Source: JACVRW01 sp963826165
Lineage (GTDB): Bacteria > Actinomycetota > Thermoleophilia > Solirubrobacterales > Thermoleophilaceae
DNA: 64,000 nucleotides
NCBI GenBank assembly: GCA_963826165.1
Contig: CAWGWC010000024.1
Location: forward strand, 1 to 64,000
Reading direction: 5' to 3'
Of this stretch, positions 57,631 through 64,000 are shown one piece after another. The translations under genes were made by a program, and so were the position numbers. Each line of letters begins with the position of its first letter. Position 1 is the first letter of the stretch. A model generated the notes under the pieces. The model had not been told where the DNA came from. It saw only the letters and a list, made by a program, of their open reading frames with translations, and did not search any database.

Positions 57631-58745
57631 CCGAATTCGTCCCGCTCGCCCGCCCGCTGGTGGGCGAGCGCGAGGAGGAGCTCCTTCTCGAGACGTTGCG
57701 CTCGCGCCGGCTGTCGCTCGGTCCTCGCTTGGCGCAGTTCGAGTCGGCCTTCGCCGGCTGGCTCGGCGTGGAGCACGCATCGGCGGTGTCGAGCGGCACC
57801 GCGGGACTCCACCTGGCCATCCGGGCGGCGGGGGTCGAGCCCGGCGACGACGTGGTCACCACGCCCTTCAGCTTCGTGGCCTCAGCCAACTGCCTGCTGT
57901 ACGAGAACGCCCGGCCCGTCTTCTGCGACATCGACCCCCGCACGCTCAACCTCGACCCCGAGGCGGCCGCGGCAGCGGTCACCGATCGCACCACGGGCCT
58001 TCTGCCGGTGCACATCTTCGGTTACCCCGCCGACATGCCGGCCTTCGAGGCGCTCGCGGCCGACCGCGCCCTGTGGATTGTCGAGGACACGTGCGAAGCG
58101 CTCGGCGCCCGGCACGGCGACGGCCCGGCGGTCGGCACCCGCGGCAACCCGGCCGTCTTCGGTTTCTACCCCAACAAGCAGCTGACCACCGGGGAGGGCG
58201 GGATGGTGGTCAGCCCGGCCGAGGACCTGAAGACGCGCATCGACTCCGAACGCAACCAGGGGCGCGCCCCCGACATGGACTGGCTCGACCACGACCGCCT
58301 CGGCTTCAACTACCGCCTGGACGATCTCTCCTGCGCGTTGGGGATCGCCCAGCTCGAGCGGCTCGACTCGCTGCTCCGAGCGCGGGCCCGGCTGGCCTCG
58401 CTCTACGGCGAGGCGCTCGCGGAGGTCGACGGCCTCGGCCTGCCCTGCCCCGATCAGGACGGCGACCGGCGCAGCTGGTTCGTCTTCGTCGTCCAGCTGC
58501 CCGCCGGCACGGATCGCGACGACACCATCCGGGCGCTGCGTGAGCGCGGCGTGGACTCCAAGCCCTATCTGCCCGCGATCCACCTGATGAGCTTCTACCG
58601 CGAGCGCTTTGGCCACCGCGAGGGCGAGTTCCCGGTATGCGAGGACGTGGCCGCCCGCTCGCTGGCCCTGCCCTTCTTTCCTGAGCTCAGCGAAGGCCAG
58701 GTGGCCCGGGTGGTGGCGGCCCTGCGCGAGGTGCTCGGGCGCTAG
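57627..58745 (+). CDS. DegT/DnrJ/EryC1/StrS-family aminotransferase
   Basis: 372 aa from the GTG overlapping the cimA stop. PLP sugar-aminotransferase fold: opening FVPLARPLVGEREEELLLETLRSRRLSLGPRLAQFESAFAGWLGVEHASAVSSGTAGLHLAIRAAGV, Asp in WIVEDTCEALGARHG, the PLP Lys in GFYPNKQLTTGEGGMVV, GFNYRLDDLSCALGIAQLERL. The family makes amino sugars for cell surface polymers. Its coupling to cimA is unexpected; no other sugar genes are in the window. Confidence 0.88.
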   Translation: MTEFVPLARPLVGEREEELLLETLRSRRLSLGPRLAQFESAFAGWLGVEHASAVSSGTAGLHLAIRAAGVEPGDDVVTTPFSFVASANCLLYENARPVFCDIDPRTLNLDPEAAAAAVTDRTTGLLPVHIFGYPADMPAFEALAADRALWIVEDTCEALGARHGDGPAVGTRGNPAVFGFYPNKQLTTGEGGMVVSPAEDLKTRIDSERNQGRAPDMDWLDHDRLGFNYRLDDLSCALGIAQLERLDSLLRARARLASLYGEALAEVDGLGLPCPDQDGDRRSWFVFVVQLPAGTDRDDTIRALRERGVDSKPYLPAIHLMSFYRERFGHREGEFPVCEDVAARSLALPFFPELSEGQVARVVAALREVLGR

Positions 58746-58758
58746 GGGCGCTCTGGCG

Positions 58759-59355
58759 CTAGAGGTGCTTGACGAGGGCCACGAAGCCGGGCAGCCCGTG
58801 CGCCGGGGGCCGGTGGGCCACCTCGTCGAAGCCCTCCCGCGCATACAGCGCCCGGGCTCCGTCGTTGGTGAGCGTCGTGTCCAGCGCCAGGCAGGGCAGC
58901 GAGCGGCGGCGTGCCTCACGGTCGGCCTCGGCCAGCAGGCTGCGGGCCACGCCCCGGCGCCGGAAGCGGACGTCCGTGGCCAGGGCGTCCACATAGAAGG
59001 CGGCGTCCGGCGGGCTCGGCGAGGCGCGGCCACCGAGCAGATAGAGGCGCAGCGCGGCGGGCCAGCGCCACGGACTGGAGTGGCGCAGAGCGATGCGCAG
59101 GAAGGCCCGGGAGCGTTCTGCGGCCTCTTCGACGGGAAAGGCGGCCATCGCGCCGGCCACCTCGCCCCCCAGCTCGGCCAGCCAGACCCGCTCGGCGCTG
59201 GCCGCGTTGCCCTGGCTGGAGAAGGCCTGCTCCAGAGTGCGCAGGGCGCGCTCGCGACCGCCGGAGAAGCGGTCGTACATGTCCACGGCGCTCACGTGGA
59301 GGAGGCGGGCCGCCACGCACACGTCGTCGGGGCGCGCCCTGCGTACCTCAGCCAA
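58759..59355 (-). CDS. GNAT-family N-acetyltransferase
   Basis: 198 aa from a TTG at 59355, which overlaps the end of the upstream SDR gene by eight bases. GNAT fold: VRRARPDDVCVAARLLHVSAVDMY, VWLAELGGEVAGAMAAFPVE, the acetyl-CoA loop in FYVDALATDVRFRRRGVARSLLAEADREARRR and C-terminal NDGARALYAREGFDEV. Substrate unknown. Confidence 0.8.
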   Translation of the reverse strand: MAEVRRARPDDVCVAARLLHVSAVDMYDRFSGGRERALRTLEQAFSSQGNAASAERVWLAELGGEVAGAMAAFPVEEAAERSRAFLRIALRHSSPWRWPAALRLYLLGGRASPSPPDAAFYVDALATDVRFRRRGVARSLLAEADREARRRSLPCLALDTTLTNDGARALYAREGFDEVAHRPPAHGLPGFVALVKHL

Positions 59356-60328
59356 CGCCCCGCACCGCCGCGCCCAGGCCCTCCTCGAGCGGGGTGGGCC
59401 GCCAGCCGAGCTCGCGCTGGGCCTTGGCCGACTGCGGCCGGGCGTTCCAGAGAAAGAAGTAGAGCTGGCCCGCCGGCAGCAGCGGCGGCTGCCCGATCAG
59501 CCCCGCCACCGCCTCGCCGAGCCGGGCCAGTGGCCGGGCCACGGGAGCCGGCAGCACGGGTGGCACCCTGCCCCGGCCGGCCAGGCGGGCCGCGCTCTGG
59601 GCGATCTCGCGCACCGTCATGTGGCCGTCGCAGAGGATGTAGCGCTGGCCGGGCTGGCCGCGCTCAGCGGCCAGGAGCACGCCGCGGGCGAGACCAGGCG
59701 AGTGCACCAACCCCATGCCGCCGGGTGGCAGGAAGGGCAGAGCCGCCCGCCGGCCCTCGATCACCGGCCTCAGCACGCCCTGCTCGAGCGAGGTCGCCTC
59801 GGCGTCGGGCCCGGGCCCGTACACGGCGGCGGGGTTGACGGTCACAAGCTCGGTGTCGCTGCCCTCGGCCGCCGCCCGGGCGAGCTGCTCGGCCCGTTGC
59901 TTGGAGCGCTCGTAGGCCGTGCCCTTCGGGTAGTCGGCCACTCGCGACTCGTCGAAGGCCTCGCCGGGCTCGGCGTGGAAGACGTCGATCGTGCTCACGT
60001 GAACCACGCGACCCACGCCCTCACGGACCGCCGCCGTGACCACGCTGGCCGTGCCGCGAGCGTTCACGCGGTCGAAGATCTCGGGGTCGCGCGTCCACTG
60101 CTCCGGGATGCCCATGGCGTTGACCACCAGATCGCAGCCGGCGACCGCCGGGCCCAGCGTCGAGGGCCGGATAACGTCGCCTCGCACCAGCTCGACCTCC
60201 GGCGGCAACAGGCTCGACGCGCCGCCGGGATCGCGCACCAGGGCCCGCACCTCGTCACCGCGCTCGGCCAGGGCGAGCGCGACGGCGTGTCCCACCCTTC
60301 CGGTGGCTCCGGTCACGAGCGCTCGCAC
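59348..60328 (-). CDS. NAD-dependent epimerase/dehydratase family protein (extended SDR)
   Basis: 326 aa from the GTG at 60328 (a TAGGAT box lies 8 bases before it). Rossmann motif ALVTGATGRVGHAVALALAERGDEVRALVRDP, NAMGIPEQWTRDPEIFDRVNARGTASVVTAAVREGVGRVVHVSTIDVF, Tyr-x3-Lys in TAYERSKQRAEQLARA, VNPAAVYGPGPD. Resembles 3-beta-hydroxysteroid dehydrogenase/flavonol reductase-like enzymes. Substrate not deducible. Confidence 0.83.
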   Translation of the reverse strand: MRALVTGATGRVGHAVALALAERGDEVRALVRDPGGASSLLPPEVELVRGDVIRPSTLGPAVAGCDLVVNAMGIPEQWTRDPEIFDRVNARGTASVVTAAVREGVGRVVHVSTIDVFHAEPGEAFDESRVADYPKGTAYERSKQRAEQLARAAAEGSDTELVTVNPAAVYGPGPDAEATSLEQGVLRPVIEGRRAALPFLPPGGMGLVHSPGLARGVLLAAERGQPGQRYILCDGHMTVREIAQSAARLAGRGRVPPVLPAPVARPLARLGEAVAGLIGQPPLLPAGQLYFFLWNARPQSAKAQRELGWRPTPLEEGLGAAVRGVG

Positions 60329-60336
60329 GGCCGGGA

Positions 60337-60342
60337 ATCCTA
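60337..60342 (-). promoter_or_regulatory. Leaderless -10 box of the SDR gene (TAGGAT)
   Basis: Minus-strand TAGGAT ends 8 bases before the GTG at 60328 and decides that start. The divergent argH has its own box, TAGACT at 60369-60374. Confidence 0.45.
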
Positions 60343-60384
60343 AGCGCTTGCCGGCCCGAGGGCGGGCGTAGACTCCGCGCCGGC

Positions 60385-61751
<1,367 letters not shown>

Positions 61752-61755
<4 letters not shown>

Positions 61756-62351
61756 GGCTCGGCCGCGACTTCTTCGCCCGCCCGGTCAACGACGTGGCCC
61801 GTGATCTCGTCGGCTGCACTCTGCGTCACGGCGAGACGGCGGGGCGCATCGTCGAGACCGAGGGCTACCACATGGACGAGCCCGCCTGCCACGCCCACGT
61901 GGGCCTCACGGGCCGCACCCACATCCTGTTCGGCACCCCGGGCACGGCCTACGTCTACCTCTCCTACGGCATCCACTCGCTGCTCAACGCGGTGTGCGAG
62001 GAGGAGGGGGTCGGCGCCGCGGTGCTGATCCGCGCGCTCGAGCCGGTCGACGGCGTGGACTTGATGCGAGCGCGCCGCGGACCCGTTGCCGAGAGCGATC
62101 TCTGCTCGGGGCCGGGCAAGCTCACGCAGGCGCTCGGCGTGAGCCTGTCGCTCAACGGCAGCTCGCTGCTCGGCGGGCCGATCGAGCTGCTGGCCAGGGC
62201 TCCGGGCGCAGCGACGCCCCGGCTCGCCGTGGGCGAGCGGATCGGCATCACCAAGGCCGCCGAGCTGCCCTGGCGCTACTGCGACGCGGACAGCAATCAG
62301 GTCTCGCGCCCCTGGCCCGCGGCGATGCGCCGCGAGCGCCGGGCGGCCTAG
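61752..62351 (+). CDS. 3-Methyladenine DNA glycosylase (AAG/Mpg family)
   Basis: 199 aa from the GTG overlapping the argH stop. Excises alkylated purines. Motifs: DFFARPVNDVARDLVGCTLRHG, catalytic Glu in GRIVETEGYHMDEPACHAHVGLTGRTHILFGTPGTAYVYLSYGIHSLLNAVCEEEGVGAAVLIRALEP, and GPGKLTQALGV. The AAG fold and length fit the bacterial Mpg group. Converges on the PBP gene with a four-base overlap of stops. Confidence 0.93.
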
Positions 62352-64000
62352 GGCGGGGCTGCCCCCACGCCTCCGCCCGTCCCCCCGCCGCTGCTGGGCG
62401 GCGTGGTGGGTGCCGGGGCTGGGGTGGGGGTCGGAGCCGGCGTGGGGGTCGGCTCGGGCGCCGGGGTCGGATCCGATTCGGGCGCGGGGGTGGCCTCCCC
62501 ACCGCCGTTGCCGGTGGGCCCGTCCGGGGCGCTCTCGTCGGTGGGCGCGGCCTGCTCGGCCGGCGGGATCTGCGAGGGGGTGACCGGGCTGACCGGCACG
62601 CCGGAGGTCTCCTCGTCCTCTTCGTCGGGCTTGTCCCGGGCCAGGTCGCGCTCGGCCTTGATGGCCAGGGCGGCGGTCATGAAGTCGTGGAAGATCTCCG
62701 CCGGGAAGGTTCCGCCGGCCACCGGGCCGCCGGCGTGCTCGTACTCCATCGGCTGGAGACGGTCGGCGTAGCCCACCCAGATGGCCACCGAGTAGTCGTC
62801 GTTGCCGCCGGCGAACCAGGCGTCACCGTAGTTCTCGGTCGTGCCGGTCTTGCCCCAGACGTACTCGTCGCCCAGCGCGGCCGCCTTGCCCGTGCCGCTG
62901 GTCACGACCGTGGACAGCATCTCCTTGGCCAGCCGCCCGACCTCCGGTGAGAAGACCCGCTCCTTGCGCAGCTCGTTCCTGTCGGTGAAGCCCTTGCCCT
63001 CGACCTCGGTGAAGGCCACCGGCCCCGTCTCGTTGGGGGCCAGGGAGCCGGACACGCGCTCGCCTTCGTTGGCGATGGTCGAGTAGGCGTACGCCATCTC
63101 GAGGGGGGTCACGCCCTGCTCGAGACCACCGAGCAACATGGCCGGGTTGGTGGAGAGCTCGGTGCGGATCCCCATCCGGTTGGCCAGGCGGGCTACTCGC
63201 TTCGGCTTCACCTCCATGCCCAGCTCGGCGAACACCGAGTTGTCCGACGTCGCCGTGGCCGACCACAGCGAGGCGGAACCCAGATAGGAGTCCTCGTAGT
63301 TCGACACCTTGAACAGCTCCGGTCCCTTCTCTCCTCGGAAGGGCAGCTGCTTGGGCTGAGAGGCCCAGACGCTGTTGGGGTCGATCCCGTCGGCGAGTGC
63401 GCGCACGAGGATGAAGGGCTTGAACGATGAACCCGGCTGGCGATGCCCGTTGGTGGCCAGGTTGAAGGGGCGGGCGTTGAAGCTCGAGCCGCCGACCATG
63501 GCCTTGACCTCGCCCGTGCGGTTCTCGATGGCCACGAGCGAAGCATCGGGCCCGACGCCCGCGAGGCGACCGGCCACCGCATTCTCCGCGGCGGCCTGCA
63601 TCTCGGGGTCGATCGTGGTCTTGATCTTCAGGCCACCGCCGAAGACCCGTCCGGGCCGGTAGCGGTCCACCAGCTGCTGAGTCATCCAGCTCGTGAAGTA
63701 GGGCTGCTCGGACTCTGTGGTGGGGGGATCGACCTCGTCCTCGTCGGGCACCGACTGGCGGGTGTTCTCCTTGTAGTCGGCCTTGGTGATCATGCCCTGC
63801 TCGTACATGCGCGTGAGCACCAGATTGCGGCGAGCGGTGGCGTTGCGCGGGTTGACCACCGGGTCGTAGAGGCTGGGCGAGGCGATCAGCCCAGCCAGCA
63901 TGGCCGCCTCGGCGGGGGTCACGTCAGTGGCCTCGCGCGCGTTTGGGTCCGGCTCGTCGCCGTCCACCGGCGGCGGGGCGTACTGCACCCCCGAGGCGTT
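62348..64000 (-). CDS. Class A penicillin-binding protein (partial; N-terminus beyond window)
   Basis: The C-terminal 550 residues are present; the frame runs off the right end. The first visible part (DVTPAEAAMLAGLIASPSLYDPVVNPRNATARRNLVLTRM) is the end of the GT51 transglycosylase domain. Transpeptidase domain: SxxK in PGSSFKPFILV, SxN in TATSDNSVFAELGM, KTG in VWGKTGTTENYGDAWF. The tail after about residue 470 of the visible part is Pro/Thr/Ala/Gly-rich (repeated PTPAP) with no predicted fold, as in many actinobacterial PBPs. Makes and cross-links peptidoglycan outside the membrane. Confidence 0.95.
   Translation of the reverse strand, partial: NASGVQYAPPPVDGDEPDPNAREATDVTPAEAAMLAGLIASPSLYDPVVNPRNATARRNLVLTRMYEQGMITKADYKENTRQSVPDEDEVDPPTTESEQPYFTSWMTQQLVDRYRPGRVFGGGLKIKTTIDPEMQAAAENAVAGRLAGVGPDASLVAIENRTGEVKAMVGGSSFNARPFNLATNGHRQPGSSFKPFILVRALADGIDPNSVWASQPKQLPFRGEKGPELFKVSNYEDSYLGSASLWSATATSDNSVFAELGMEVKPKRVARLANRMGIRTELSTNPAMLLGGLEQGVTPLEMAYAYSTIANEGERVSGSLAPNETGPVAFTEVEGKGFTDRNELRKERVFSPEVGRLAKEMLSTVVTSGTGKAAALGDEYVWGKTGTTENYGDAWFAGGNDDYSVAIWVGYADRLQPMEYEHAGGPVAGGTFPAEIFHDFMTAALAIKAERDLARDKPDEEDEETSGVPVSPVTPSQIPPAEQAAPTDESAPDGPTGNGGGEATPAPESDPTPAPEPTPTPAPTPTPAPAPTTPPSSGGGTGGGVGAAPP

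Overview
The window is a continuous, gene-dense, very GC-rich bacterial chromosome segment. Many genes start with GTG or TTG, and stop/start overlaps of the ATGA, GTGA and TTGA type are common. Many first genes carry a TANNNT -10 box only 6-10 bases before the start codon, the leaderless-promoter layout known from Actinomycetota. Gene content (menaquinone pathway, GatCAB, citramalate synthase, cystathionine beta-synthase of mycobacterial length, TAT-exported ferritin-like proteins) fits Actinomycetota. By recollection of protein style I would place it in class Thermoleophilia (Solirubrobacterales-like); that placement is inference. No rRNA, tRNA, CRISPR array or intact insertion sequence was seen, and no stretch above 300 bases lacks a gene.

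Layout. 0.1-1.9 kb: an anchored protein, an HNH ORF and the broken C-terminal half of a phage-type integrase (an old integration scar). 2-3.8 kb: a DUF892 ferritin-like protein with a basic tail and two histone-H1-like membrane proteins. 3.9-5.6 kb: cysK-cysE. 5.6-6.5 kb: queuosine salvage. 6.5-8.9 kb: lipoprotein and ABC exporter. 9-12.2 kb: PcrA/UvrD helicase interrupted by an intein. 12.3-15.6 kb: folD, an MFS exporter with an extra C-terminal domain, a membrane protein. 15.6-18.7 kb: gatCAB. 18.8-21.1 kb: small hypotheticals and a double-GNAT protein. 21.2-23.5 kb: ilvBN. 23.5-24.6 kb: LigD-type primase-polymerase. 24.7-33.3 kb: menaquinone genes menF, menD, menH (frameshifted), menC, menA, menB and menE. 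33.8-38.3 kb: ilvC, a membrane protein, an aminotransferase and serA. 38.3-40.8 kb: a frameshifted cystathionine gamma-synthase/lyase and CBS. 40.9-45.4 kb: two resolvase-like proteins lacking the catalytic serine (one tethered to the membrane) flanking two exported ferritin-like proteins and an L,D-transpeptidase. 46.4-57.6 kb: leucine/isoleucine genes: a leucine-rich leader peptide, leuA, then leuC-leuD-methyltransferase-leuB-ilvE-cimA. 57.6-64 kb: DegT aminotransferase, GNAT, SDR, argH, a DNA glycosylase and a class A PBP running off the end.

How the genes work together. ilvBN, ilvC, leuABCD, ilvE and cimA supply most of branched-chain amino-acid synthesis; citramalate synthase lets LeuBCD also make 2-oxobutyrate for isoleucine. 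ilvD is not in the window. cysE/cysK and CBS/CGL give two cysteine routes. serA is paired with an alanine-glyoxylate-type aminotransferase that may replace SerC. The men genes take chorismate to DHNA and prenylate it, so the cell probably respires with menaquinone.

Most interesting signals: (1) catalytically dead serine-recombinase proteins, one on a membrane tether, in a cell-envelope operon; (2) a leucine leader peptide before leuA with a possible Shine-Dalgarno-masking switch; (3) a helicase intein with an atypical central region; (4) a 35-bp interrupted palindrome over the presumed -35 region of ilvC; (5) a Tam-like methyltransferase embedded in leuCDB; (6) a lone CarH-like B12 domain; (7) two genes each broken by exactly one extra base, which may be sequence errors.
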